Below are positions 24,685 to 32,586 of a stretch of 32,586 nucleotides of DNA, one piece after another. Positions within the stretch are counted from its first letter, which is position 1. Each line of letters opens with the position of its first letter. The position numbers and the translations under genes were made by a program. Where the stretch lies: contig PIVM01000051.1 of NCBI GenBank assembly GCA_003353945.1, positions 1 through 32,586 on the forward strand, read 5' to 3'. Origin of the DNA: Gammaproteobacteria bacterium (GTDB lineage Bacteria > Pseudomonadota > Gammaproteobacteria > Pseudomonadales > PIVM01). The notes under the pieces were generated by a model. The model saw only the letters and a program-made list of their open reading frames with translations. It ran no database searches and had not been told where the DNA came from.

Positions 24685-25053
24685 ATGAAAATTGATATTC
24701 AAACTCGGGGTTTTGATCTCACTGAAGGTCTAAAAGCCTTTATTCAGCGAAAACTACAGTTCGCGTTATCCCGAATGGAATCACATATCTCTGTCATCTC
24801 GATTGGCCTGTCAGATATAAACGGGCCTAAAGGGGGCATTGATAAACGTTGTCGACTTCAGGTTTCCATTGCCAATATGGAAGACATCGTGATCAAGGAC
24901 ACACAGCCTGATCTATATTGCGCGATTGATAGAACGATGCAACGGGCCAGTCGCGTTGTAACACGTAAAATTGCACGACAGCAGAAGCAGATGCAGAAAA
25001 AGCGTCCCGCAAAAAATGAACCCATCGATCAATTTGATCAGGAAGTCCAATAA
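24685..25053 (+). CDS. hpf: Short HPF/RaiA-type ribosome-associated factor
   Basis: This 122-residue protein begins MKIDIQTRGFDLTEGLKAFI, the S30AE domain start of HPF/RaiA proteins, with KLQFALSRMESHI and CAIDRTMQRASRVVTRKI. Such proteins bind the 30S A and P sites and inactivate ribosomes during starvation or cold. It lacks the C-terminal dimerisation domain of long HPF. A basic Lys/Gln-rich tail (QQKQMQKKRPAK) follows the domain. GGAG at 24676-24679 lies within the end of the upstream gene. The normal rpoN context is absent, so this is likely an additional, stress-related paralogue. Confidence 0.85.
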   Translation: MKIDIQTRGFDLTEGLKAFIQRKLQFALSRMESHISVISIGLSDINGPKGGIDKRCRLQVSIANMEDIVIKDTQPDLYCAIDRTMQRASRVVTRKIARQQKQMQKKRPAKNEPIDQFDQEVQ

Positions 25054-25093
25054 ATCCAAGAATACTATTTAGATACCAACGGAGATCAGTACC

Positions 25094-25762
25094 ATGCAAA
25101 ACACCAAAATCCTGACGGCTAATGACCGCCCCCAAATACTCGAAACCAATAAGGTGTTACGCAATACCTATGCCTTATTATCCATGACCTTATTATTCAG
25201 TGCGCTGACGGCAGGTGCTGCTGCAGCATTAAATCTGCCTCATCCCGGATTGATTATCACGCTGGTGGGATATTTCGGCTTGCTTTTCCTGACTACGAAG
25301 TTTCGCAATAGCAGCACTGGCCTGCTGTGTGTTTTTGCGCTGACCGGTTTTATGGGTTATACCCTGGGACCGATTATCAATGCGTATTTGACGATGAGTA
25401 ATGGCCCTCAGTTAGTGATGACCGCAATGGGGGGAACAGGTGCCATCTTTCTTGGTTTGTCGGGCTATGCGTTGACCAGCAGGAAGGACTTCAGCTTTAT
25501 GGGCGGCTTTCTAATGGTGGGGATTCTGGTCGCATTTTTAGCAGGTCTAGGAGCGATTTTTTTTGAAATTCCTGCCTTATCGCTAGCGGTATCGGCCATG
25601 TTCGTATTGCTGATGAGTGGTTTAATTTTATACCAAACCAGCGAAATCATACACGGTGGTGAAACCAATTATATCATGGCAACGGTTACTCTCTATGTGG
25701 CCATATTTAATCTGTTCACCAGTTTGCTGCATTTGTTGGGTTTTATGAACGCAAATGAATAA
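25094..25762 (+). CDS. Bax inhibitor-1/YccA family membrane protein
   Basis: This 222-residue protein has seven predicted membrane segments. A soluble N-terminal stretch (about 1-20) comes first, then KVLRNTYALLSMTLLFSALT, the usual BI-1 start. FMGYTLGPIINAYL and the terminal helix TLYVAIFNLFTSLLHLLGFM are characteristic of YccA. YccA modulates the FtsH protease in E. coli, and other BI-1 proteins act as calcium leak channels. GGAG lies about 10 bases before the ATG. It is 40 bases downstream of the HPF gene and probably in the same transcript. Confidence 0.92.
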   Translation: MQNTKILTANDRPQILETNKVLRNTYALLSMTLLFSALTAGAAAALNLPHPGLIITLVGYFGLLFLTTKFRNSSTGLLCVFALTGFMGYTLGPIINAYLTMSNGPQLVMTAMGGTGAIFLGLSGYALTSRKDFSFMGGFLMVGILVAFLAGLGAIFFEIPALSLAVSAMFVLLMSGLILYQTSEIIHGGETNYIMATVTLYVAIFNLFTSLLHLLGFMNANE

Positions 25763-25859
25763 AAAACTGTTTTGGTCCAGCAAAAAATCGAGCAGCAATA
25801 AGGCTCCCCCAACCAACCTCTGGTAGACTATTGTCATCATTGAGGTTAGAGCTTGATTT

Positions 25860-27476
25860 ATGGACTATATTTGGGTATCCGTCGCATTTGTCTGCGGTTT
25901 TTTAGTAAAACAAATACACCTGCCTCCACTTGTTGGATACCTTGCGGCAGGGTTTGGGCTGCATGCACTCGGCGTTGAGCCGGATGCTTCACTCCAAACC
26001 CTGTCTGATCTCGGCGTCACCCTTCTGCTCTTTACAATCGGCCTGAAACTCAATATCAGCAATTTGTTCAAAACTGAAGTTTGGGGTGGTGCGAGCGGTC
26101 ATATGTGCGCCATCGTACTGCTGACAACGCTAAATAGTTTGATTTTAGCCTACTTTGGCTTCAACTATTTTGTAGGATTGGACTGGTCAACCGCCGCCTT
26201 AATTGGTTTTGCCGTAAGCTTTAGCAGTACCGTCTGTGCGATAAAAATTCTCGAAGAAAGAGGAGAGCTGCGCGCCCGTCATGGCCAGGTGGCCATTGGC
26301 ATTCTGATTATTCAGGATATTGCTGCCGTGATATTCGTATCTCTGACCGCCGACAAGTCACCCTCATGGTGGGCTTTGGCGTTGTTGGCCTTACCTTTGG
26401 CACGCCCCATACTCACTAAATTGCTTCAGAGCTGTGGTCATGGCGAACTGCTGCCGTTGGCGGGGTTTTTCCTGGCATTCAGCGGCGGTGAATTGTTTGA
26501 ACTAGTCGGCTTAAAGGCCCATCTTGGTGCTTTAGTCTTCGGGGTATTATTAAGTGGGTACGGTAAATCGGCAGAACTAGCTAAATCCTTATTGAGCTTT
26601 AAGGACTTATTCCTCATTGGATTCTTTCTTTCTATTGGTTTTACGGCACTACCGACAGTCGACATGCTAGGCGCAGCGCTCATTATGGCGATTGCCCTGC
26701 CGGTTAAAGCAGGCCTATTTTTTCTTTGGCTGACACGATTGAAACTGCGCAGCCGCTCCGCATTTTTAGCCGCGCTTAGCCTTTCAAACTATAGCGAATT
26801 CGGCCTGATTGTGTGCTCTGTAAGTGTCATGCACGGATTATTGGCCGAGGAATGGCTGGTTATCATGGCATTGGCCGTTGCGCTGTCCTTCGTTTTTTCA
26901 AGTATTATCAATGCCAATGCCCACGGATTATACGCGCGATGGAGTGGGCTCATTAAACGCTTCGAGCAACCCGGGAGTTTACCCGAAGACCAGTTTTCAC
27001 AGCCCGTTGGTGCTACCGTATTGGTGATTGGTATGGGGCGCGTGGGTACGGGTGCCTATGATACATTGCAAAATAATCAGCACAGGAAAGTGTGTGGCGT
27101 AGACACTGATAGAACGCGCGTTGCAACCCATTGTCGTGCCGGCCGACATGTCATTACCGCCGACGGGGAAGACCCCGATTTTTGGACACACATTGATCTT
27201 GATGCCATCAATTTGATCATGCTTGCCATGCCAAACTATCTGGACATACTGGAGGCGGTAAAACAACTTAAGCAGGTTGGTTATCAGGGTAAAACGGCAG
27301 GGATCGCACACTATGAAGACGAAAAGAAAAAATTACTAGATGTGGGTATTGATGAGGTTTTTAATTTTTACACAGATGCCGGTGTAGGGTTTGCTGAACA
27401 GAGTATTCATCTTTTAGGTACCGAAGAGGAGAGCCTGCCCGAGAAACGCCTTACTACGAGCATGGACGCCGTATGA
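25860..27476 (+). CDS. KefB/YbaL-like cation:proton antiporter with TrkA-N domain
   Basis: This 538-residue protein has an N-terminal Na+/H+ exchanger domain of 11-13 membrane helices (about 1-370). It includes LPPLVGYLAAGFGLHALGV, the helix GFAVSFSSTVCAIKIL and a re-entrant region near GLKAHLGALVFGVLLSGYG. A cytosolic TrkA-N nucleotide-binding domain follows (about 380-510), starting VLVIGMGRVGTG, the GxGxxG Rossmann motif. This is the layout of KefB/KefC/YbaL potassium or cation:proton antiporters. No KefF/KefG partner is adjacent. It lies about 100 bases after the YccA-like gene. The C-terminus is shorter than KefC. Confidence 0.9.
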   Translation: MDYIWVSVAFVCGFLVKQIHLPPLVGYLAAGFGLHALGVEPDASLQTLSDLGVTLLLFTIGLKLNISNLFKTEVWGGASGHMCAIVLLTTLNSLILAYFGFNYFVGLDWSTAALIGFAVSFSSTVCAIKILEERGELRARHGQVAIGILIIQDIAAVIFVSLTADKSPSWWALALLALPLARPILTKLLQSCGHGELLPLAGFFLAFSGGELFELVGLKAHLGALVFGVLLSGYGKSAELAKSLLSFKDLFLIGFFLSIGFTALPTVDMLGAALIMAIALPVKAGLFFLWLTRLKLRSRSAFLAALSLSNYSEFGLIVCSVSVMHGLLAEEWLVIMALAVALSFVFSSIINANAHGLYARWSGLIKRFEQPGSLPEDQFSQPVGATVLVIGMGRVGTGAYDTLQNNQHRKVCGVDTDRTRVATHCRAGRHVITADGEDPDFWTHIDLDAINLIMLAMPNYLDILEAVKQLKQVGYQGKTAGIAHYEDEKKKLLDVGIDEVFNFYTDAGVGFAEQSIHLLGTEEESLPEKRLTTSMDAV

Positions 27477-27540
27477 ATGAAACATCCTAACCGAGCTAGC
27501 TACTGCCGCTTAGCCTCATAACAAGGCAGGAAAATGTTTC

Positions 27541-28590
27541 TCATTCTTCAATTTTCAAACCCATTTTCTTTGCTCGCTTCCGCCATTGGCTGCGAGCTAA
27601 CTGTTGCATATCGACAGTTTTATCACTTTCATCAACAATCTCTAATCCTAATAATGTTTCTAAAATATCCTCTAAGGTTAATATGCCCTCCATGCCACCG
27701 TACTCGTCCACTATTAATACAATATGAGCGCGCGATTTAAGAAATTCATCAAAGGCATGGGAAAGTGACATCGAATCCAAGAGAACAGGCATCTCCCGGC
27801 TATAGTTCTTTAACGTGCTATCCGTATTGCCACGCGCTTGCGCCAGCAGCATATCACTGCGCAGCACAAAACCGGTGACTTTCTCTCTATCATCACAATA
27901 TATCGGTATTCGAGAAAACCGTACATGATCGTATTTATGAAAAAACTCTTCTACTCTTAATATTTCTGGGAGTGAAAAAACCACAGGGCGAGGTGTCATC
28001 GCGTCTTCAACATTTAGCTCTCGTAGTAACAGTATATTTTTTAAAATATCAGATTCCTTTTGCGCCAGTTGCCCCTCCTTTGCACTGATATCCGCCATCG
28101 CCACAAACTCACTGCGGCTGAAGCCATTTAATGTCGGTTCTGCGGATAACCTTCCAGTGATTTTTTCTGATAGTTTTACAAATGGATAAAGCAGCCAGAT
28201 AAGTGATCGCAGCCCATACGCTGTGGAAGGTGCTAACGCACGCCAGTAGTGAGCGCCTAATGTTTTAGGAATAATTTCTGAAAATACAAGAATCAAAAAC
28301 GTCAATACTGCAGATGCCACGCCCACATAAGCATTACCAAAAATCACCGCCGATTGGGCACCGGCACCGGCAGCACCAACCGTGTGCGCAATAGTATTCA
28401 GGGTTAGAATTGCTGCTAACGGCTTATTAATATCATTTTTAAGATTTCGTAATAAGGGACCGGCGGGTTTCTCCTCTTTTTCTAGCACTGCAATATACGC
28501 AGAACTGACACTCAGGATAACTGCTTCAGCAATTGAGCAAAGAAAGGAGAAAATCAGCGCGATGAGCACATAGGTGATAAGCAAAAACAT
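27541..28590 (-). CDS. CNNM-domain protein with CBS pair (hemolysin-C/CorC-like)
   Basis: This 349-residue membrane protein begins with a CNNM/DUF21 domain (about 1-175) of three to four helices, including IAEAVILSVSSAYIAVLEKE and VFSEIIPKTLGAHY. Two CBS domains follow (about 195-320), ending in VDEYGGMEGILTLEDILE. The family is linked to Mg2+ or Co2+ efflux. The C-terminal CorC_HlyC domain present in longer members is absent; the chain ends in a short basic tail (KKMGLKIEE). It converges with the antiporter gene, with 64 bases between stops. Confidence 0.9.
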   Translation of the reverse strand: MFLLITYVLIALIFSFLCSIAEAVILSVSSAYIAVLEKEEKPAGPLLRNLKNDINKPLAAILTLNTIAHTVGAAGAGAQSAVIFGNAYVGVASAVLTFLILVFSEIIPKTLGAHYWRALAPSTAYGLRSLIWLLYPFVKLSEKITGRLSAEPTLNGFSRSEFVAMADISAKEGQLAQKESDILKNILLLRELNVEDAMTPRPVVFSLPEILRVEEFFHKYDHVRFSRIPIYCDDREKVTGFVLRSDMLLAQARGNTDSTLKNYSREMPVLLDSMSLSHAFDEFLKSRAHIVLIVDEYGGMEGILTLEDILETLLGLEIVDESDKTVDMQQLARSQWRKRAKKMGLKIEE

Positions 28591-28728
28591 TATTGCGTTA
28601 ACTGGTTACCAGTTCATCTATTCACAAGCAGAACAGTACCACAGCACGCGGCGTTCAGCTAGTTAAACCAGAATTTTCGGGAATCGAGCTAAACCAACCA
28701 AGTAGCGACTGCCTGTTTAGGGGACGTC

Positions 28729-29143
28729 ATGATCAAAGCCAGCTTCGGACTCACCAAAGAATCCTTTAATCACGACGAACCATCCTTGCTGCCTCTGCAG
28801 AAAAAGATGGCAGAAATGATTAAAATCCACTCCCAGCACGACTGGCTTTTCCGTTATTATCGGTAACCCCGGGGTGGAGAAAACGGTCTTGCGTCAGCAC
28901 ATTGATAACTGGGGTAAAGAGCGTGATACCGTTGTCGTATCGTTCTCACGTACCATGCACACTTACCTGAATATCCTTAAGCAAATCGCTGAGTTGTTTA
29001 AATTGGACGCCCCTGTCGGTCAGTTAGAGAAGGAGATTATTCAAGCCGCCTATCATCATATCCGCGAGCGTAAAACACTCTATACACTGATTGAGGACTT
29101 ACCTTGCAGCTCAATGACATCCAGGTTCGCCGTGCCCTCCTAA
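28729..29143 (+). pseudogene. Frameshifted, 3'-truncated ExeA-like transposon ATPase
   Basis: The ATG at 28729 opens MIKASFGLTKESFNHDEPSL and ends early at 28866. The protein then continues in another frame (FSVIIGNPGVEKTVLRQHID, later SFSRTMHTYLNILKQIAELF) until about 29105. Together they give the N-terminal third of the ExeA/TniB-like AAA ATPase that accompanies some DDE transposases. A one-base frameshift lies near 28840-28845. The Walker A motif reads GNPGVEKT, where the usual Gly before Lys is Glu. The rest, from the Walker B region on, is missing. It is a dead remnant of a mobile element next to the cobalamin operon. Confidence 0.8.
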
Positions 29144-29189
29144 GTATAGTATTTGACTCCATTTCAATAATAGATATACTGCGCAATCA

Positions 29190-29380
29190 ACGGTTCTTGA
29201 AAGATTAAAAGGGAACACGGTGAGTTCGACACCCAGTCGATACTAATCCGTGGCTGTTCCCGCAACTGTGAACGTGGAGTTCTTCTCTGACCCAGCCACT
29301 GGTTTTTAACCGGGAAGGCGAGCAGAAGGGCAATGATACGTAAGCCAGGAGACCTGCCGTTAACAGCCGAACGTCAATGC
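29190..29380 (+). promoter_or_regulatory. Cobalamin riboswitch
   Basis: The conserved blocks occur in order: GGGAACACGGTG (29211-29222), CCGTGGCTGTTCCCGCAACTG (as two overlapping parts within 29249-29269), AGCCACTGG (29294-29302), GGGAAGGCGAGCAGAAGGG, and the B12-box region GCCAGGAGACCTGCC (29344-29358). This is a full AdoCbl-type aptamer. It would repress the downstream cobalamin genes when the coenzyme is plentiful. Exact outer stem ends were not resolved. Confidence 0.95.
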
Positions 29381-29399
29381 ACGGGATAATTTATTGACG
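29372..29399 (+). promoter_or_regulatory. Hairpin after the riboswitch, possible expression platform
   Basis: CGTCAAT (29372-29378) pairs with ATTGACG (29393-29399) around a 14-base loop. A T-rich stretch, though not an immediate T-run, follows at about 29404-29419. It could be part of the switch between terminated and read-through transcripts. Confidence 0.35.
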
Positions 29400-29446
29400 C
29401 TCATTTTAATCGACTTTTTGGTGTCTACCGCACCATCGACTCAGTT

Positions 29447-29581
29447 ATGTGGTTTGCGAGATTACTCATTGCCTTCAGTGTGCTTGTCGCGCCCGTTCAT
29501 TATTGCGTCGCGCAGAAGGGTGATGTCCGACAAAAAAAGGACGCCACTCGCCCTGCAGCAAGTGTGATGGGGCAACGGTAG
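29447..29581 (+). CDS. 44-residue signal-peptide ORF between riboswitch and cobD
   Basis: ATG at 29447 opens MWFARLLIAFSVLVAPVHYC followed by VAQKGDVRQKKDATR, a clear signal peptide with a likely cleavage after VA, then a short polar tail. It ends two bases before the cobD ATG, so translation could be coupled. The product is too short for a known transporter. It may be the 5' remnant of a btuB-like or other exported gene normally placed after a B12 riboswitch, or a real small protein. No good ribosome site precedes it. Confidence 0.4.
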   Translation: MWFARLLIAFSVLVAPVHYCVAQKGDVRQKKDATRPAASVMGQR

Positions 29582-29583
29582 AC

Positions 29584-30687
29584 ATGGACTTCGGACACGG
29601 TGGAAATCTAAGAAAGCTCGCCGCCCAAGCCGGGTGCGAGGCAGACGAATTGCTCGACTTCAGTGCCAATATTAATCCCTTGGGTCCGCCTGAAGCCCTG
29701 CGCGCGACCATCAGTCAAAACATCAATCGCATCGTTCACTACCCCGATCCAAATTGCGAACAACTATGCCAGAGCATTGCTCGTTATCACGACGTGCCTG
29801 TCGAGCATGTCGTCGTGGGCAACGGTTCCACGGAACTTCTCTATGCGCTTCCAAAGATCCTGGATGTTGCAAGCGCGCTAATTCCGGTACCGAGTTATTT
29901 CGATTACGCGCGCGCATCCGAATTGGCCGAACTTAAAGTAGAGCGTCTCACCCTACCCCACGAAAACAAACTGATTGCTGAAACCTCGTGGCTCAGTCCT
30001 TTCCTGCGTGCGCATCAAATCGTTTTCATCGGTCAGCCCAACAATCCAAACGGTGCGCTTCATGACACCAAATCCTTGCACGCGCTGGCCCAGGCTTATC
30101 CGTCCACGTTTTTTGTTATCGACGAAGCGTTTGCGGATTTTATCGAAAACTACGACAGTTTGGCTTCTTGCACAGGGAACAACCTGATTGTGCTGCGTTC
30201 CATGACCAAGTTCTATGCGATTCCAGGGCTTCGATTAGGTTACATCATTGCCCCAGTTCCGATTGCACAAAAGCTCCGTCAAACCATTGCACCCTGGTCG
30301 GTGAACGTATTGGCCCAAGTTGTCGGAGAAATGTGTTTCGCCGATCATGACTATGCCCGGGAAACACGTGCGACGGTTCGTCGTCTTCGCGAAGAATTAT
30401 CGAGCAAGCTCTCAGCAATTCAGGGTCTCACTCCCTATCCCTCCCAAGTCAACTACCTGCTCGTTCGCATTGATCGCAGTGGTTGGTCTGCCGCAACCTT
30501 AGCTAAAAAGATACTTGCCAGGCGCATTGCGATTCGAGTGTGTGACAACTACGCAGGGCTTGATGAGCGTTTTTTCCGCGTTGCTGTACGCACGCAAGAA
30601 GAAAACCGAGTCTTGTGCGACGCCTTAGCCGATGTTCTGGGTGCGACTCAGCCCATGGATACAAACTATCGGATCATGGAGTTGTGA
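29584..30687 (+). CDS. cobD: Threonine-phosphate decarboxylase (cobalamin synthesis)
   Basis: This 367-residue PLP enzyme of aminotransferase fold I makes (R)-1-amino-2-propanol phosphate, the linker between corrin ring and lower ligand. It starts MDFGHGGNLRKLA, typical for CobD (called CobC in pseudomonads). Key motifs are DFSANINPLGPP (25-36), GNGSTELLY (79-87), GQPNNPNG (150-157), D180 in VIDEAFADF, the PLP lysine K209 in SMTKFYAIPGLRLGY and R217. It is the first full gene after the riboswitch. Its stop overlaps the cbiB start by one base (TGATG). Confidence 0.93.
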   Translation: MDFGHGGNLRKLAAQAGCEADELLDFSANINPLGPPEALRATISQNINRIVHYPDPNCEQLCQSIARYHDVPVEHVVVGNGSTELLYALPKILDVASALIPVPSYFDYARASELAELKVERLTLPHENKLIAETSWLSPFLRAHQIVFIGQPNNPNGALHDTKSLHALAQAYPSTFFVIDEAFADFIENYDSLASCTGNNLIVLRSMTKFYAIPGLRLGYIIAPVPIAQKLRQTIAPWSVNVLAQVVGEMCFADHDYARETRATVRRLREELSSKLSAIQGLTPYPSQVNYLLVRIDRSGWSAATLAKKILARRIAIRVCDNYAGLDERFFRVAVRTQEENRVLCDALADVLGATQPMDTNYRIMEL

Positions 30688-31664
30688 TGCAAATTGAAGG
30701 AATCATCATCAGCGCCTTTGTGCTTGATCTCGTCCTTGGCGATCCGCGATGGCTGCCCCACCCGGTTCGCGCAATGGGTGCGCTGGCGACTCATTTGGAA
30801 ATCATCGCACGCAAAAAGATTCCTTCCGAACGCACCGCTGGGTTATGCACTGCGCTCGCCGTGATTGGTATCAGCATGTTGGCCGTCTACGGCGCAATTG
30901 CACTAGCGCACTGGATTCATCCTATCCTCGCGGATGCCCTTTCCATCTATTTCATTTATACCACTATCGCAACCCGAGATCTTCTCGATCACAGTATGGC
31001 AGTTTACAAAAAGCTACGGCAGAACAATCTTCCCAAAGCCCGACAAGCCGTAGCTCGCATCGTGGGCCGCGATACCGAAGCGCTGGACGAAGCGGGAGTA
31101 AGTCGCGCAGCCGTTGAGGCCGTCGCCGAAAGTATGATTGATGGCATTACCGCGCCACTCTTTTTCGCCTTGCTTGCAGGGCCTGTTGGCGCCATCGCTT
31201 ATCGCGCCATTAATACCTTGGACTCGCTGTTCGGCTACAAGAACCAGCGTTACCGCCAATTTGGCTGGGCCTCCGCGCGCATTGACGATGTGGCTAACTG
31301 GATCCCTGCCAGACTGACTGCGCCTCTGATTGCACTAGCTGCTTTTCCACTGGGCCAGCACGCAAGCCATGCTGCGCACATCTTACGCCGCGATCGCAAC
31401 CGCCACCCGAGCCCCAACGCAGGTTTTGCCGAAGCGGCAGTCGCCGGTGCGCTAGGTGTACAGTTAGGTGGCATGAATGTTTACTTTGGTGAACGTCACG
31501 AACGACCCGTAATAGGCGACCCGCTTGCGCCACTGAAACCAGCTCACATCCTCAAGACCAATGATCTCGTACTCCTCACGACACTCTTGTTCCTTATCCT
31601 GGGTCTCAGCGTACGCTTGCTCCTAGGCAATTTCACGAGCCCAGCCGCTGGAGTACTCATCTAA
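30687..31664 (+). CDS. cbiB: Adenosylcobinamide-phosphate synthase
   Basis: This membrane protein of 325 residues attaches the aminopropanol (phosphate) arm to adenosylcobyric acid, so it uses the CobD product. The start MQIEGIIISAFVLDLVLGDP is the family signature, continued by RWLPHPVRAMG. Later blocks are VGRDTEALDEAGVSRAAVEA and YRAINTLDSLFGYKNQRY. The ATG at 30687 was chosen because it overlaps the cobD stop and gives the standard N-terminus; the frame is open 72 bases further upstream, inside cobD. It has several membrane segments. cobO follows with no gap. Confidence 0.93.
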   Translation: MQIEGIIISAFVLDLVLGDPRWLPHPVRAMGALATHLEIIARKKIPSERTAGLCTALAVIGISMLAVYGAIALAHWIHPILADALSIYFIYTTIATRDLLDHSMAVYKKLRQNNLPKARQAVARIVGRDTEALDEAGVSRAAVEAVAESMIDGITAPLFFALLAGPVGAIAYRAINTLDSLFGYKNQRYRQFGWASARIDDVANWIPARLTAPLIALAAFPLGQHASHAAHILRRDRNRHPSPNAGFAEAAVAGALGVQLGGMNVYFGERHERPVIGDPLAPLKPAHILKTNDLVLLTTLLFLILGLSVRLLLGNFTSPAAGVLI

Positions 31665-32192
31665 ATGACAGAGCAAACACGCATCCTACTTTTCACAGGC
31701 GACGGCAAAGGCAAGACCACAGCAGCGTTGGGTACCGCATTACGCGCTGCAGGACACGAAAAACGCGTCTGCATCCTACAGTTCATTAAGAGTGATACGG
31801 GTACTGGAGAAATTGCTGCGATCGACCAACTTCCTCAAGTGGAGATCGATCCACTCGGTCTTGGCTTTCTTCCGCCTGCAGATCATCCGCTCTTTGCCGA
31901 GCACAAAGAAGCTGCCCAACACGCACTGATAAGAGCTTGTGAGATCATTGAAGAAAATCAGGCGGATGTCATCGTACTCGACGAAATCTGCCTGGCTGTG
32001 GCGCGAGGCCTTATCAACGAAGAACACGTCATCCAGGTCGTATCCAAAGCTCGACCCGATCATGTCCTGATCCTAACCGGACGCAACGCTCCGAATGGAT
32101 TAATCGCACTCGCAGACACCGTAACCGAAATGCGCTGCCTCAAGCATGCCATGGACACCGGTACTCCCGCACAAATGGGGGTAGAACGATGA
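31665..32192 (+). CDS. cobO: Cob(I)yrinic acid a,c-diamide adenosyltransferase
   Basis: This 175-residue protein transfers the adenosyl group from ATP to cobalt(I) of the corrinoid. The P-loop GDGKGKTTAALG (12-23) is of the CobA/CobO/BtuR type, and VIVLDEICLAVARGL carries the Walker-B-like region. ILTGRNAPNGLI and a short C-terminus ending GVER follow. It lacks the extended N-terminal arm of many CobO proteins (about 200 residues). It starts directly after the cbiB stop, and its own stop overlaps the cobB ATG (ATGA). Confidence 0.93.
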   Translation: MTEQTRILLFTGDGKGKTTAALGTALRAAGHEKRVCILQFIKSDTGTGEIAAIDQLPQVEIDPLGLGFLPPADHPLFAEHKEAAQHALIRACEIIEENQADVIVLDEICLAVARGLINEEHVIQVVSKARPDHVLILTGRNAPNGLIALADTVTEMRCLKHAMDTGTPAQMGVER

Positions 32193-32586
32193 CCCATCCC
32201 TGTCCTCGCCCCGCTTCTTGTCCTCGAATTGTCATTGCCGGAGTTCATAGCGGTGTCGGTAAAACCAGTCTTTCATTAGGCATTACCGCAGCACTTCGCC
32301 AACAAGGACTAAAAGTACAGACCTTTAAAGTGGGCCCAGATTACCTCGACCCTTCTTATTTGGCACAGGCATCGGGTAGGCCGTGTTACAACCTTGATGG
32401 CTGGATGATGGGGAAAACCTACATTCAAGCACTTTTTGCCCGCACAAGCGCCGATGCCGACATCGCCATTATCGAAGGCGTGATGGGTTTGTTCGACGGT
32501 GCCAACGCTGTCAATTCCGAAGGAAGTACCGCCGAAATCGCGTTATGGCTTGAGGCGCCCGTTGTGCTGGTCATCGGCGCTCATGG
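32189..32586 (+). CDS. cobB: Cobyrinic acid a,c-diamide synthase, 5' part
   Basis: The first 132 residues of a CobB/CbiA-type amidotransferase are present; the gene runs off the window. The enzyme amidates the a and c side chains of the corrin ring with glutamine and ATP. The N-terminal dethiobiotin-synthetase-like domain shows the P-loop GVHSGVGKTSLSLG, then FKVGPDYLDPSY and IIEGVMGLFDGA. The ATG overlaps the cobO stop by 4 bases. The C-terminal glutaminase domain would lie beyond 32586. Confidence 0.92.
   Translation, partial: MTHPCPRPASCPRIVIAGVHSGVGKTSLSLGITAALRQQGLKVQTFKVGPDYLDPSYLAQASGRPCYNLDGWMMGKTYIQALFARTSADADIAIIEGVMGLFDGANAVNSEGSTAEIALWLEAPVVLVIGAH

Noticed and set aside
30615-30686. 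24-codon N-terminal extension of CbiB
   Set aside because: It lies inside cobD, while the ATG at 30687 gives the standard family N-terminus and a typical stop-start overlap.

Overview
The window looks like a chromosomal segment of a gammaproteobacterium. The 367-residue PurC of the Shewanella/Vibrio type, the NhaR-like and other LysR regulators, a UspE-like tandem stress protein and a YccA-type Bax-inhibitor protein all fit that group. No rRNA, tRNA, CRISPR array or intact transposase was recognised, so I do not name a genus. The left two thirds is AT-leaning accessory-like DNA with gene fragments, small repeats and a toxin-antitoxin pair. The right end is a cobalamin operon.

Layout: (1) 1-1673: a 3'-truncated CheX-like gene, a 600 bp empty stretch, then a vapBC pair. 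(2) 1814-4350: remains of a heavy-metal locus (His-rich membrane protein, DUF3240 protein, HupE/UreJ-like protein, DUF6488 protein) without the RND efflux genes that usually go with it. A cluster of three hairpins follows. (3) 4569-8301: gamma-glutamylcyclotransferase, a DUF411 metal-binding protein with a good sigma70 promoter, an alpha/beta hydrolase and a UspE-like protein. (4) 8513-8734: a long fold-back repeat directly upstream of purC. (5) 10058-15777: a LysR regulator divergent from a 1524-residue protein that carries CT-alpha, CT-beta, biotin carboxylase and biotinyl domains in one chain, apparently coupled to a 19-codon upstream ORF. (6) 15869-18805: a leftward metal P-type ATPase cluster with a PacL/DUF5132-like small membrane protein and an HMA2-like protein. 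(7) 19183-22617: an 1144-residue protein that I take to be a PPi-type PEP carboxykinase. (8) 22822-23150: a recombination scar joining the C-terminal ends of a LysR regulator and a beta-carbonic anhydrase, followed by an nhaR-like gene. (9) 24190-28590: a Rap1a/Tai-like secreted protein, a short HPF/RaiA protein, a BI-1/YccA protein, a KefB-like antiporter and a CNNM/CBS protein. (10) 28729-29143: a broken ExeA-like transposon ATPase. (11) 29190-32586: a cobalamin riboswitch, a 44-codon signal-peptide ORF, then cobD-cbiB-cobO-cobB, tightly coupled and running off the window.

Functionally, two large carbon-fixing enzymes (the fused acyl-CoA carboxylase and the putative PPi-PEPCK) sit near each other, separated by a metal-transport cluster. 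The cobalamin genes form a typical B12-repressed operon for late corrin-ring steps and the aminopropanol arm. The most unusual items are the CT-alpha/CT-beta/BC/BCCP single-chain carboxylase, the P-ATPase with its small scaffold-like partner, the fold-back element before purC, and two families of short structured repeats whose second copies share one intergenic region (18806-19182).
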